From Clostridium moniliforme (GTDB lineage Bacteria > Bacillota > Clostridia > Clostridiales > Clostridiaceae), in contig NZ_JAGGJZ010000006.1 in NCBI RefSeq assembly GCF_017873235.1, positions 109,004 to 173,003 on the forward strand: a stretch of 64,000 nt of DNA, given 5' to 3'. Both the position numbers and the translations under genes were made by a program. The notes beneath the pieces are model-generated. The model saw only the letters and a list, made by a program, of their open reading frames with translations, was not told where the DNA came from and made no database searches. Below are positions 49,247 to 57,777 of this stretch, in pieces (position 1 is the first letter of the stretch; each line of letters opens with the position of its first letter).

Positions 49247-49939
49247 TTAAGCTAAGTAACTTTCAAAAAATTTTCTTCCTGAACAATATTTACTTAGAGA
49301 TTGATTAACTATATCTTTACCCTTTAAAAGATCTGATATCCAACAAAAAAGTTCTCCATCATACTTTACTTCCAGTATTGAATCATACATATTAAATATT
49401 GGCATTAATACTACATCCTTAGAAAATAAATCAAAGTTTGTTTCATTTGACCTCATATCACTATCTAAAGTAACTCTTATTCTATTTTCTTTATGAATGT
49501 ATGCTCTCCTATTGTATTCAACTAAAACAACAGGTGAATATTGTCTTAATGTCATTATGTTATAAGCTGTCTTTGCTATATTGTCATCATATTTAAGAAG
49601 AACACTATAGTCTTTATTTATTAAAGCTTTAGCATCCTCCCTACTTATTAAAGTTGTTTCTTTTATTTGATTTATATTTAATTTTCTCTTTATTTCAAGT
49701 TTTACTAATTCATCATCTACATCATAAATTCTAAGACGTATTTTCTTTCTAACTTCTTCTCCTGATATCTTGCTATAATAATCATCATTATTTATTGAAT
49801 CAAAATATAAGCTTCTTATTTTATAGCCATATTTTTTATTGTTAGCATCCTCTGTAAGTATATTTTTAAATACACTAATAAGCCTGAAATATTCACTTTC
49901 ACTTATTGAATATTTCAATTCTCTTCTATTTACTATCAC
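49247..49939 (-). CDS. VTC-domain protein (polyphosphate polymerase-like)
   Basis: A 230-residue soluble protein with the VTC/triphosphate-tunnel pattern: RRELKY near the N-terminus, RKKIRLRIY, KLEIKRK and a late EVKYDGE. These basic and acidic residues line the tunnel that binds triphosphates or polyphosphate in yeast Vtc4. Start is GTG at 49939 with GGAGG 7 bases upstream. It is the first gene of the six-gene operon, 32 bp after the promoter's -10. Real polymerase activity is not shown by sequence alone. Confidence 0.85.
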   Translation of the reverse strand: MIVNRRELKYSISESEYFRLISVFKNILTEDANNKKYGYKIRSLYFDSINNDDYYSKISGEEVRKKIRLRIYDVDDELVKLEIKRKLNINQIKETTLISREDAKALINKDYSVLLKYDDNIAKTAYNIMTLRQYSPVVLVEYNRRAYIHKENRIRVTLDSDMRSNETNFDLFSKDVVLMPIFNMYDSILEVKYDGELFCWISDLLKGKDIVNQSLSKYCSGRKFFESYLA

Positions 49940-49970
49940 TTTATAACCTCCATAACTCTAACTTTTCTTA

Positions 49971-49999
49971 ATTTTACCTTTATATTTTGAATTTTTCAA
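49971..49999 (-). promoter_or_regulatory. Promoter of the VTC-DUF4956-CotH operon
   Basis: Minus strand TTGAAA (49994-49999), 17-base spacer, TAAAAT (49971-49976). The leader is only about 25 bases. Confidence 0.65.
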
Positions 50000-50116
50000 C
50001 AATTTAATTAATTTTTTTTTAATTTTATTACATTTTTATGAATAAAATATTTTTATTAATGTTTTTTTAATGTTTTTTAATCAACATTTGTTTTGATTAA
50101 ATAATTATTATTTAAA

Positions 50117-50143
50117 AAAGTCATAGATATAACCTATGACTTT
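50117..50143 (-). terminator. Second terminator downstream of ssb/sRNA
   Basis: Stem AAAGTCATAG/CTATGACTTT, 7-base loop, then TTTTTT on the minus strand. It backs up the terminator at 50.22 kb and isolates the VTC operon. Confidence 0.75.
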
Positions 50144-50210
50144 CAAATAAAGATTAAATTTTTACAAATCAATTTATACTATATAATTAATTTTTTAATA
50201 TATTTAAACA

Positions 50211-50236
50211 AACAAAAAAGAGCCTTTCGGCTCTCC
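50211..50236 (-). terminator. Terminator of ssb and of the candidate small RNA
   Basis: AGAGCC-GAAA-GGCTCT with a GAAA tetraloop, then TTTTTTG on the minus strand. Confidence 0.88.
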
Positions 50237-50292
50237 TTCTCATTTTCCCTAAATAACCATAATTGAAACGTGAATACGTTACCATAAATTCT
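50211..50292 (-). ncRNA. Candidate small RNA of about 80 nt downstream of ssb
   Basis: Predicted from a full promoter (TTGTAA-18-TATAAT), a start near 50292 and a strong terminator ending near 50211. The transcript contains a short hairpin AACGT-ATTC-ACGTT and a 3' GAGCC-GAAA-GGCTC terminator stem. No frame in it has a ribosome site. It does not match an RNA family I recognise. Confidence 0.5.
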
Positions 50293-50328
50293 AAATACAT
50301 TATAACACATGTATTTAGAAAATTACAA
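50289..50328 (-). promoter_or_regulatory. Palindromic promoter behind ssb
   Basis: Minus strand TTGTAA (50323-50328), 18-base spacer, TATAAT (50299-50304). Perfect 12-bp inverted repeat TTCTAAATACAT (50289-50300 and 50309-50320) brackets and overlaps the -10, like a repressor operator. Confidence 0.6.
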
Positions 50329-50354
50329 TATATTCTAAAAAATTTTATTTATTT

Positions 50355-50720
50355 CTAATCTATAGCTTTATTTCTTTCTTGATAATAGTTGCTGTCTTCT
50401 CTTTTTCTACTAACAAATTTAAAATCTTCTGTAACTACTTCAGCTATATATTTTTTTGTACCATCTTTATCTTCATAACTACCAGTTCTTAATCTTCCAC
50501 TCAAGCTTATATAGTCTCCTTTTTTAAGATATTTACATATAACTTCAGCTTTCTTTCCCCATACAGTTACAGGAATTAAATCTGACTTTCTCGTACCATC
50601 TGATGACTTAAAATTTCTTTCAACAGCAATCATAAATTTTGTATTTACTTTATCACTATTTTCTAAATGCCTAAGTTCAGGGTCCCTAATTAACCTTCCA
50701 AGTAATACTATTTTATTCAT
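50355..50720 (-). CDS. ssb: Single-stranded DNA-binding protein, short form
   Basis: OB-fold SSB, 121 residues (MNKIVLLGRLIRDPELRH, VTVWGKKAEVICKYLKKGDYISLSGRLRTGSY). It ends soon after the OB fold, at NYYQERNKAID. It lacks the Gly-rich linker and the acidic DDDIPF-type tip that recruits repair and replication partners. It is probably a secondary SSB (SsbB-like) rather than the replication SSB, which would be encoded beside rpsF/rpsR elsewhere. Confidence 0.9.
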   Translation of the reverse strand: MNKIVLLGRLIRDPELRHLENSDKVNTKFMIAVERNFKSSDGTRKSDLIPVTVWGKKAEVICKYLKKGDYISLSGRLRTGSYEDKDGTKKYIAEVVTEDFKFVSRKREDSNYYQERNKAID

Positions 50721-50872
50721 TTATTCAACCTCCTGACTAATTACATCTAAAAGTATTTCCTTATTTGTAAATTTTATTCATATTAAGGTATTATATTTCA
50801 ATAGATTTGATGTTATAATTATCCTAATAGTAAGATGAGTTATAAAATTTTAATATAAACAGGAGGGATTAT

Positions 50873-51859
50873 ATGTCAATATTAGTCTGTGGGGGTGCAG
50901 GATATATAGGAAGCCACATGGTTGCAGAATTATTAGAAAATGGACATGAAGTTGTTGTCTTAGATAATCTTGAAAAAGGTCATAAAGACGCACTTCTTGG
51001 TGGAAAACTATATATTGGTGATTTAAGAGACAGAAAAATATTAGATAAAGTATTTACAGAAAACGATATAGATGCTGTAATTGATTTCGCTGCCTATTCT
51101 TTAGTAGGTGAAAGTATGACTGAACCATTAAAATACTTTAATAACAATATATATGGAACAATAAATCTTCTTGAGGCTATGAGAGATCATAATGTAAAAT
51201 ATATTGTATTTTCTTCAACAGCTGCCACTTATGGTGAACCTGATGAAATACCAATATTAGAAAACAGCAAAACAATTCCAACAAATGCTTATGGAGAATC
51301 AAAATTAATTGTTGAGAAAATCTTAAATTGGTGTGATCGTGCTTACGGAATAAAATATACTACTCTTAGATATTTTAATGCAGCAGGTGCTCATATAAAC
51401 GGTAAAATAGGAGAAGACCACTCTCCAGAGTCTCACTTAATTCCACTAATACTAAATGTTGCCCTTGGAAAACGTGATAAGATACTAATTTTTGGAGACG
51501 ATTATAATACTAAAGATGGTAGTTGTATAAGAGATTATATACATGTATCAGATTTAGCCTCAGCACACTCTCTTGCTCTTGAAAGATTAAAAAATGGTGG
51601 AGAAAGTGCAATTTATAATTTAGGAAATGGTACTGGCTTCTCAGTAAAAGAAATGATTGAAATTGCAAGAAAAGTTACAAATCACCCTATTCCTGCAGAA
51701 GTTGTAGACCGTAGACCTGGCGATCCTGCAGTTCTTATAGCTTCAAGTGAAAAAGCTATGAAGGAACTTAACTGGAAACCTAAATTTAATAGTGTAGAAA
51801 CTATAATAGAAACAGCTTGGAACTTTCATAAAAATCATCCTAATGGATATGAAAAATAA
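50873..51859 (+). CDS. galE: UDP-glucose 4-epimerase
   Basis: Interconverts UDP-glucose and UDP-galactose. The 328 residues have the NAD-binding GGAGYIGSH at the N-terminus, SSTAATYG, the catalytic YGESK (YxxxK) and the substrate-binding region RYFNAAGAH. Start ATG with AGGAGGG. It is one of few plus-strand genes and is monocistronic, ending at a bidirectional terminator shared with yihY. It could feed sugar nucleotides to the nearby GT2 synthase (inference). Confidence 0.95.
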   Translation: MSILVCGGAGYIGSHMVAELLENGHEVVVLDNLEKGHKDALLGGKLYIGDLRDRKILDKVFTENDIDAVIDFAAYSLVGESMTEPLKYFNNNIYGTINLLEAMRDHNVKYIVFSSTAATYGEPDEIPILENSKTIPTNAYGESKLIVEKILNWCDRAYGIKYTTLRYFNAAGAHINGKIGEDHSPESHLIPLILNVALGKRDKILIFGDDYNTKDGSCIRDYIHVSDLASAHSLALERLKNGGESAIYNLGNGTGFSVKEMIEIARKVTNHPIPAEVVDRRPGDPAVLIASSEKAMKELNWKPKFNSVETIIETAWNFHKNHPNGYEK

Positions 51860-51897
51860 AAAAAGAGGATACAATAATTTTATTGTATCCTCTTTTT
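51858..51897. terminator. Bidirectional terminator between galE and yihY
   Basis: Stem AAAAAGAGGATACAATA with its exact complement and short A/T loop, with A-run and T-run on both sides. The yihY stop codon lies inside the stem. Confidence 0.9.
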
Positions 51898-52737
51898 GCT
51901 TTCATTATCTAAAACTGAATTAACTTCTACTCCAAAAATAAATACCATTGACGTTATAAAAAGCCATGTCATTAAAACAAATACAGTCCATAAACTACCG
52001 TAAAGTTTAGAATAATGACTAAAATTATTTACATAAAATGAAAATATAAGAGAAACTATTAACCAGCCCATAGTTGTTGTTATTGCACCTGGTATTGTAC
52101 TTCTAAAGGTAACCTTTTTAGCAGGTGCCACTTTATATATAGTAGCAAAAACTACAATCATCATAACAATTATAATTACATACCTTAATATATTCCAAAT
52201 AAAATTTATTAAATGCTCAAAGGGAAGAATGTTATTTAAAAAGTCCCCTATAAGATCACCAAATACAAGCATAGCTAATGTACATATAATTGTAAGGGCA
52301 AGTGAAACTACACTTATCATCCCTATTATTGACCTCTTAATAAAAGATCTATTTTCCTTTATATTGTAGGCTTTATTTACGCCTTTTATAACTGCTCTAA
52401 AAGCAGATGATGCTGCCCATATTGTTACAATTATAGAAACTCCTAATAATCCTGTATGTTGAGAATCAACAGCTTCTGCAACAGTGTTTGATGTTAATTG
52501 ATATACAGCTGTTGGTAATATTCTTTGTAGTCCTGCTAAAACCTCATTAGAATTTAAATTACTAAATCCAATAAGAGTAATTAAAAAAACCAAAAAAGGG
52601 AAAAAAGCTAATATTAAATAATAAGCTAATTGAGACGCTAATGCAAATATATCATCCCTATTAACTTTAACAAATAGATATATAATAATATCCATAGTTG
52701 ATTTTTTACCATTATAATTTTTTTTTCTACTTTTCAT
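51880..52737 (-). CDS. YihY/BrkB-family membrane protein
   Basis: Six-helix membrane protein, 285 residues, once called ribonuclease BN, now of unknown function. Family signatures: ASQLAYYLILAFFPFLVFL, WAASSAFRAVIKGVNKAYN and KVAPAKKVTFRSTIPGA. I start at the ATG at 52737, which follows GGTGAGG. An ATG 18 codons earlier is in frame but gives an unlikely hydrophilic extension. It converges with galE. Confidence 0.88.
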   Translation of the reverse strand: MKSRKKNYNGKKSTMDIIIYLFVKVNRDDIFALASQLAYYLILAFFPFLVFLITLIGFSNLNSNEVLAGLQRILPTAVYQLTSNTVAEAVDSQHTGLLGVSIIVTIWAASSAFRAVIKGVNKAYNIKENRSFIKRSIIGMISVVSLALTIICTLAMLVFGDLIGDFLNNILPFEHLINFIWNILRYVIIIVMMIVVFATIYKVAPAKKVTFRSTIPGAITTTMGWLIVSLIFSFYVNNFSHYSKLYGSLWTVFVLMTWLFITSMVFIFGVEVNSVLDNESKKRIQ

Positions 52738-52955
52738 AACCTCACCAATATAACTTATATTTTTAAATTTATTTTTATAGGTATAACACACTTATTATTA
52801 TATTGTAGCAAAAATACATTTATTATTATATAAAAATAAATATATTTATTTAGTATTATTATTTTTACTTAATATTGTTATATATTCCCCACTATTTATA
52901 TAGTATAATTTATAATATATTACTAAATAAATATTATGAAAGGAAGTGTTTGAAC

Positions 52956-53840
52956 TTGCTACATACACTTGAAAATTCAACAATCAAAATAAAGGCTAGC
53001 ACATGTGGTGGAGAACTTCACAATTTAATTTTAAAAGAAAATGAAATCGAATACTTATGGAATAGAGACCCTAAGTACTGGAAATATAGTTCACCAATCC
53101 TTTTCCCAATCGTTGGCAAAGTTACAAATTCTAAAATTATTGTAGATGGCAAATCCTACGAAATACCACCTCATGGTATTGGAAGAATTTCTGACTATGA
53201 AGTTGCAGAAAAAACTGAAGACTCAATTACATTTGAATTAAAATATTCAAATGAAACATTAAAAATGTATCCTTTTAAATTTTCGCTAAAAATAAAATAT
53301 ACGCTTATTGAAAATGGAGTTAAAGTTACTTATATAGTTACTAATTTAGATGATAAAACAATGTATTTTTCAATAGGAGGTCATCCAGCTTTCTTATGTC
53401 CAATTGGAGAAAATGAAAAATTCACAGATTACTATCTTGAATTTAACAAAAAAGAAACTGTTGATATAATGGGAATTACTGAAGATGGATTCTTTGACAA
53501 AGCTTCAAGAAAACCTTATCTTAACAATGAAAATATAATAGATATAACAGATGATTTATTTGTAAAAGATAATACAATAGTTTTTGATACATTAAAATCA
53601 AATGTTGTATCATTAAAATCAAAAGTTAGCAACAAATCTGTTACTATGGATTTTGATGGATTCCCATATATGGCTTTTTGGTCTAAGGCAACAGGTTCAC
53701 CATTTGTATGTATAGAACCTTGGTATGGACATGGAGATTTCTATGATTTTAATGGAGAGTTTAAGGATAAAGATGGTGTTAGATCTTTAGATGTTAATGA
53801 CTCTTTTGAATGTTCATATACAATAACTTTATCTGAATAA
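52956..53840 (+). CDS. LacX-like aldose 1-epimerase-family protein, TTG start
   Basis: A 294-residue cytoplasmic protein of the galactose-mutarotase superfamily, LacX branch. Signatures: NEIEYLWNRDPKYWKYSSPILFPIVGKV and the catalytic-type GGHPAF. The chosen start is TTG at 52956, with AGGAAG 9 bases before it; the frame continues upstream but has no ribosome site. Probable role: sugar anomer or hexose-6-phosphate interconversion; the substrate is not evident. Monocistronic, with a long hairpin behind it. Confidence 0.85.
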   Translation: MLHTLENSTIKIKASTCGGELHNLILKENEIEYLWNRDPKYWKYSSPILFPIVGKVTNSKIIVDGKSYEIPPHGIGRISDYEVAEKTEDSITFELKYSNETLKMYPFKFSLKIKYTLIENGVKVTYIVTNLDDKTMYFSIGGHPAFLCPIGENEKFTDYYLEFNKKETVDIMGITEDGFFDKASRKPYLNNENIIDITDDLFVKDNTIVFDTLKSNVVSLKSKVSNKSVTMDFDGFPYMAFWSKATGSPFVCIEPWYGHGDFYDFNGEFKDKDGVRSLDVNDSFECSYTITLSE

Positions 53841-53848
53841 TACAAATT

Positions 53849-53915
53849 AAAAAGGCAAAATAATATAATCTTACTAAAAATCTAATGTTTTAGTAATTTA
53901 TTATTTTGCCTTTTT
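53849..53915. terminator. Long bidirectional hairpin terminator
   Basis: Outer stem AAAAAGGCAAAATAATA pairs with TATTATTTTGCCTTTTT; inner stem TTACTAAAA pairs with TTTTAGTAA. It ends the epimerase gene and, from the other side, the helicase gene. Confidence 0.85.
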
Positions 53916-53989
53916 ATTAAATATATAATATTTTAAAATTTTCTTTTTACAGTAACACTATAAATACGATTTTTAATTTAATTTTTAAA

Positions 53990-56269
53990 TTATTTTTGAT
54001 TCCACTCATTAGGAATTAGACCTTTATATTTTGATGTTAAATATCTATCATCAATAAGAAGAGCTTTCCCTTCATCCTCTTCAGTTCTAATAACCCTACC
54101 TACTGCTTGAAGAACTTTATTTATACCTGGATAAATATATGAATAATCATATCCCTTTTTTTCAAAATAATCTTTAATTATTTCTCTTTCAATAGAAATT
54201 TTAGGATATCCTACACCTATAATAATAGTACCAATTAACATATCCCCTGGCAAATCTATTCCCTCTGAAAATATTCCACCAAGTACACAAAAACCTACTA
54301 AATTATTTTTAGTTCTAAATTCATTAATAAAATTTTCTCTATCACTTTCAGTCATTTCTCTACTTTGAACCATTTTAGTATAGCCTTCAAATTCCTCATT
54401 TAATCCATTAATAAATAACTCTAAATAATCATATGAAGGAAAAAACACTAAACAATTTCCATTAATATCTTTTAAAAAGCTTCTAATTTGTTCTTCTACA
54501 TTTTTAATTGTATTTTTCCTAAATTTAAATCTAGTATTAATTGAACATAAATTTACATCAAATTTACTACTATCAAAAGGTGATTTTAACCTTAACCTAT
54601 AAGATTCCTCATTTCCACCTAATAGTTCTATATAATAATCAATTGGAGTTAATGTTGCTGAAAATATTACTGTTCCCTTTATTATATCTGTAATATTTTT
54701 TATTTTTTCTGCTGGATTAACACAAAATAAAGTTATATTAACTTCTTCTTTGTATGTATCTACATAAGTTACATAATCCTCTCCATAATATTCACTTATT
54801 CCAAGAAACTTATTTATATCAAAATATAAGTCTATAAATTCATCATAATATTCTTCACCTTTTAATTTAATTAATAAATCTTCACTTTCAGTTATAAATT
54901 TTCTTAAATCTTTATACAACTTTTTTGCTTCTTCTTTTTGATAATAACTATTTTCTTCTCTGCTTTCACATTCTCTTCTAAGCTCTACAAAATAAGAATT
55001 TATTCTATTTACTATTTTATAAATGTTTGGAACCTTACCTTTAATCTTTCTTCTAATATATAAAATTTTTGATTTACTTAAAGTTGCTGAATACATACTT
55101 CTTCCTCTATCAACTAAATTATGTCCCTCATCAATAAGTAAGGCAATTTCATCACCCATATCTTCTACAACTCTTTTTAAGCCTACCCTCTTATCAAAAA
55201 TGTAATTATAATCGCAAATTACTCCGTCACACCAATTAATCATATCTAAAGAAAGTTCAAAGGGGCATATTTCATGTTCCTTACTTAACTCTGTTATAAG
55301 TTCCCTATCAATATGACCACTTTTCTTTAATAAATCATATATTACAGCCTTACTTTTATCATAATAAGAAGCTGCATACTTGCACTCATCTAGATTACAA
55401 CTAACTTTATCATTTAAGCAAATCTTTTGTTTTGCAGTTAAAGTAATACTTCTAAATTCTAATCCCTCTTCTCTAAGAATATTAAATGTATTTTCTGCAA
55501 CCTCACTATTTACTGTCTTTGCTGTTAGATAAAATATCTTCTCCTTTATTCCCTCCCCTAAAGCTTTAACAGAAGGAAATATTGTAGATATAGTCTTACC
55601 AATTCCAGTAGGTGCCTGAGCAAATAGTACTTTGCCATCCCTCATAGTTCCATAAACAGCTTTGGCAAGCTTTAACTGACCTTCTCTATACCTCTTAAAG
55701 GGAAATTCTAACATTTTTATTGATTTGTTTCTTTTATCTCTATGATTTACTGATAATACTATGTATTTTTCGTATTTAAGAATTATTTCATTTAAGAATT
55801 CTTCTAAATCCTTTAATGAATATCTTCTCCTAAAACTTTTAACTTCATCACTTTCTAATTGATAATAACTTAACTGTATCTCTATATTTTCTATATTATT
55901 TTGGATAGAATATATATACCCATAAACTTTAGCTTGAGCCCAATGTAATTCATTATCATCATTAATTTCTAATAAAGGTTTATAGGTTGACTTAATTTCT
56001 TCAATTATAATATCATTTCCTTCATGTATTATACCATCAGCTCTACCTTCAAGTTTTAGAAGGAAGCTTTCAAGTTCAAATTCTTCACTTAAATAAACTT
56101 CCTTCTCATATTTTTCAAAAATCTTCTCATTACTTTTTTGAAGCTTTTGATGAGCTCTTATTCCTAAAACAGCTCTTTTTGAAGTTGAAAATCTATTATC
56201 AATACTTCCATTTTTAAGTATAAATTCTACTAATCCTCTTACAGATTCTCTTATAACTTCCTTTTCCAT
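53990..56269 (-). CDS. Fusion of PD-(D/E)XK-type nuclease and Fe-S Rad3/DinG-like helicase
   Basis: A 759-residue protein. Residues 1-180 resemble a Cas4/RecB-like nuclease: His40, GRADG (Asp78) and EIK (Glu91, Lys93). From 190 on it is an XPD/DinG superfamily 2 helicase: Walker A APTGIGKT (219-226), four cysteines for an Fe-S cluster (284, 291, 296, 335), DEGH box (380-383) and QAVGRVIR motif VI. It probably unwinds damaged or flapped DNA and may cut it. No SOS box was found upstream. A monocistronic gene, with the short YvrJ-like gene just after it on the map. Confidence 0.85.
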   Translation of the reverse strand: MEKEVIRESVRGLVEFILKNGSIDNRFSTSKRAVLGIRAHQKLQKSNEKIFEKYEKEVYLSEEFELESFLLKLEGRADGIIHEGNDIIIEEIKSTYKPLLEINDDNELHWAQAKVYGYIYSIQNNIENIEIQLSYYQLESDEVKSFRRRYSLKDLEEFLNEIILKYEKYIVLSVNHRDKRNKSIKMLEFPFKRYREGQLKLAKAVYGTMRDGKVLFAQAPTGIGKTISTIFPSVKALGEGIKEKIFYLTAKTVNSEVAENTFNILREEGLEFRSITLTAKQKICLNDKVSCNLDECKYAASYYDKSKAVIYDLLKKSGHIDRELITELSKEHEICPFELSLDMINWCDGVICDYNYIFDKRVGLKRVVEDMGDEIALLIDEGHNLVDRGRSMYSATLSKSKILYIRRKIKGKVPNIYKIVNRINSYFVELRRECESREENSYYQKEEAKKLYKDLRKFITESEDLLIKLKGEEYYDEFIDLYFDINKFLGISEYYGEDYVTYVDTYKEEVNITLFCVNPAEKIKNITDIIKGTVIFSATLTPIDYYIELLGGNEESYRLRLKSPFDSSKFDVNLCSINTRFKFRKNTIKNVEEQIRSFLKDINGNCLVFFPSYDYLELFINGLNEEFEGYTKMVQSREMTESDRENFINEFRTKNNLVGFCVLGGIFSEGIDLPGDMLIGTIIIGVGYPKISIEREIIKDYFEKKGYDYSYIYPGINKVLQAVGRVIRTEEDEGKALLIDDRYLTSKYKGLIPNEWNQK

Positions 56270-56310
56270 ATTTAATTCCTCTCAAACTTGTCTTTAGCTA
56301 TAATTATACA

Positions 56311-56457
56311 TTACTTTTCAAATTTACTCATAACATTAGATAAATTATTTATACTATTTGTAAGTATTTCAAGCTTTCCCTCTATCCTAATAAGTAAATA
56401 CATTGATATTGCTATAGGAAACCCAACATTTCCAACTATTTGAATAAAATCATCCAT
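56311..56457 (-). CDS. YvrJ-family small membrane protein (48 aa)
   Basis: A 48-residue peptide with one membrane helix. Its start MDDFIQIVGNVGFPIAISMY and following LLIRIEGKLEIL match the YvrJ family seen in Bacillus near sigO and in phages. The ATG at 56457 follows GGGGAG by 8 bases. It lies in the gap before the nuclease-helicase gene on the same strand, 41 bp from it, and may be co-transcribed. Function unknown. Confidence 0.75.
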   Translation of the reverse strand: MDDFIQIVGNVGFPIAISMYLLIRIEGKLEILTNSINNLSNVMSKFEK

Positions 56458-56576
56458 ATTATCATCTCCCCTCATAATTATAAATATGCTAATTTATAAT
56501 TATAAACAGAAATATTTTTAAAATTCTTTAAAGTTATGAAGCTAATAAATTTTAATAACAAACTTATTTTTAAAAT

Positions 56577-56605
56577 AAAAAAAAGATGATGTTTAAATCA
56601 TCATC
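56577..56605 (-). terminator. Terminator after the DUF1836 gene
   Basis: Stem GATGATG/CATCATC with a 7-base A/T loop, then eight T on the minus strand. Confidence 0.82.
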
Positions 56606-56611
56606 AATTAA

Positions 56612-57199
56612 TTAATCTTCATGATATTCATTTACTATCTTTTGTACAAGTTTTTTAATTACACTTGCTTGGGCAATTAAAGATAAAACTAATAAAAATG
56701 TTCTAATTCTTTCTTCTTCACTTTCATCTAATTTTAATTCTTTAATTATTTCATCAAGTTTTTCTTCAGTATCTACAGATGATGACAAAAATGAATCCAA
56801 ACTTTCCTTTTGAGTTTCTGCAAACATTTTATAAGCTGTTTCCCAAGATATTATATCATCACTTCTATCATTAATTTCATTAAATGCTAGACTAAATACC
56901 TTTTTTATTTCCTCTGTAGTAAGTATTGGTCTCATATAACTTAATAAAACTAACTGAACTAAATGTAATTTTGTATATCCTCTTTTTTTACCATCTTCTG
57001 GTTTTGTTATAACTTCACTTTTTATATAGTTTTGAACTATATTATTTGTATATTTGTCATCAACAAACTTATCATTTAAATAATCTATAACTTGTGATAA
57101 AAATAAATCGTATCTTGGCAAATCATCATATGAAATCATACTATTTTTAGAAACTTCAGCAAGTTCATTAATATAATCTGCTGTAACTTTTTTGCTCAT
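56612..57199 (-). CDS. DUF1836-family protein
   Basis: A 195-residue cytoplasmic protein. The N-terminal helical DUF1836 region includes LPRYDLFLSQVIDYLNDKF, GYTKLHLVQLVLLSYMRPIL and a MerR-like HTH flavour. Usually annotated as a putative transcription factor; its targets are unknown. Monocistronic, ending at a good terminator. Confidence 0.8.
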   Translation of the reverse strand: MSKKVTADYINELAEVSKNSMISYDDLPRYDLFLSQVIDYLNDKFVDDKYTNNIVQNYIKSEVITKPEDGKKRGYTKLHLVQLVLLSYMRPILTTEEIKKVFSLAFNEINDRSDDIISWETAYKMFAETQKESLDSFLSSSVDTEEKLDEIIKELKLDESEEERIRTFLLVLSLIAQASVIKKLVQKIVNEYHED

Positions 57200-57585
57200 T
57201 CTTATTCACCCTTACCTAAATTTAAATCTTAATAATATTATATAGTATAAATAAACTTATTACAAGTTATTTTTACCATTATTATCTTTTATTGTTCCCT
57301 TATTAGTTATTTTTAAACATATTACCCTTATTAAATAATATTTTAAATTTTTTTAAAGTTCAAGAACATGTTTTTGATAATATTATTATATTTACCTTAT
57401 TTTTATACAAATTATATTATTTTTTTAAATCTTTATTAAATACTTGTTTAAATTATATAATATAATACTATATATAGATTTTTTAATTAGTATGATTTTA
57501 ATTTATAAAAAATATTTGATCTAATATTTATAAATGATTTAATTTAAATTTTATAATAAATAATACCTTTTAAATTTGTAAAGTA

Positions 57586-57614
57586 TTGACATTTCTAAAA
57601 TTTGGTAGTATATT
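57586..57614 (+). promoter_or_regulatory. Distal abrB promoter
   Basis: TTGACA (57586-57591), 17-base spacer, TATATT (57609-57614). A TACTATAGTA palindrome follows within 10 bases and could be an operator. Confidence 0.6.
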
Positions 57615-57672
57615 AATTACTATAGTATTACCAGAAAAATTTGTAATTTAATAAAACTTAATATTTTTATTG

Positions 57673-57701
57673 TTGACTTTAAATTACAATTTTGGTAAGA
57701 T
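57673..57701 (+). promoter_or_regulatory. Proximal abrB promoter
   Basis: TTGACT (57673-57678), 17-base spacer, TAAGAT (57696-57701), about 75 bases before the abrB ATG. Confidence 0.5.
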
Positions 57702-57777
57702 AACATAGTAAATTGTCGAATCTTGCAGTATTGTGTAGGTTTGATGGTAATGTATATAATTTAAGGAGGAAACTTTT

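Larger units (their letters stand above)
49940..50354. other. 415-bp gene-free region between ssb and the VTC operon
   Basis: It holds, from right to left on the minus strand: a palindromic promoter and candidate small RNA, its terminator (50211-50236), a second hairpin with T-run (50117-50143), and the VTC operon promoter. No protein gene is evident. Confidence 0.75.
57200..57777. other. 578-bp gene-free region before abrB
   Basis: Extremely A+T-rich. On the plus strand it holds two promoter candidates for abrB and a TACTATAGTA palindrome just downstream of the first. No open frame with a ribosome site on either strand. Confidence 0.7.
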
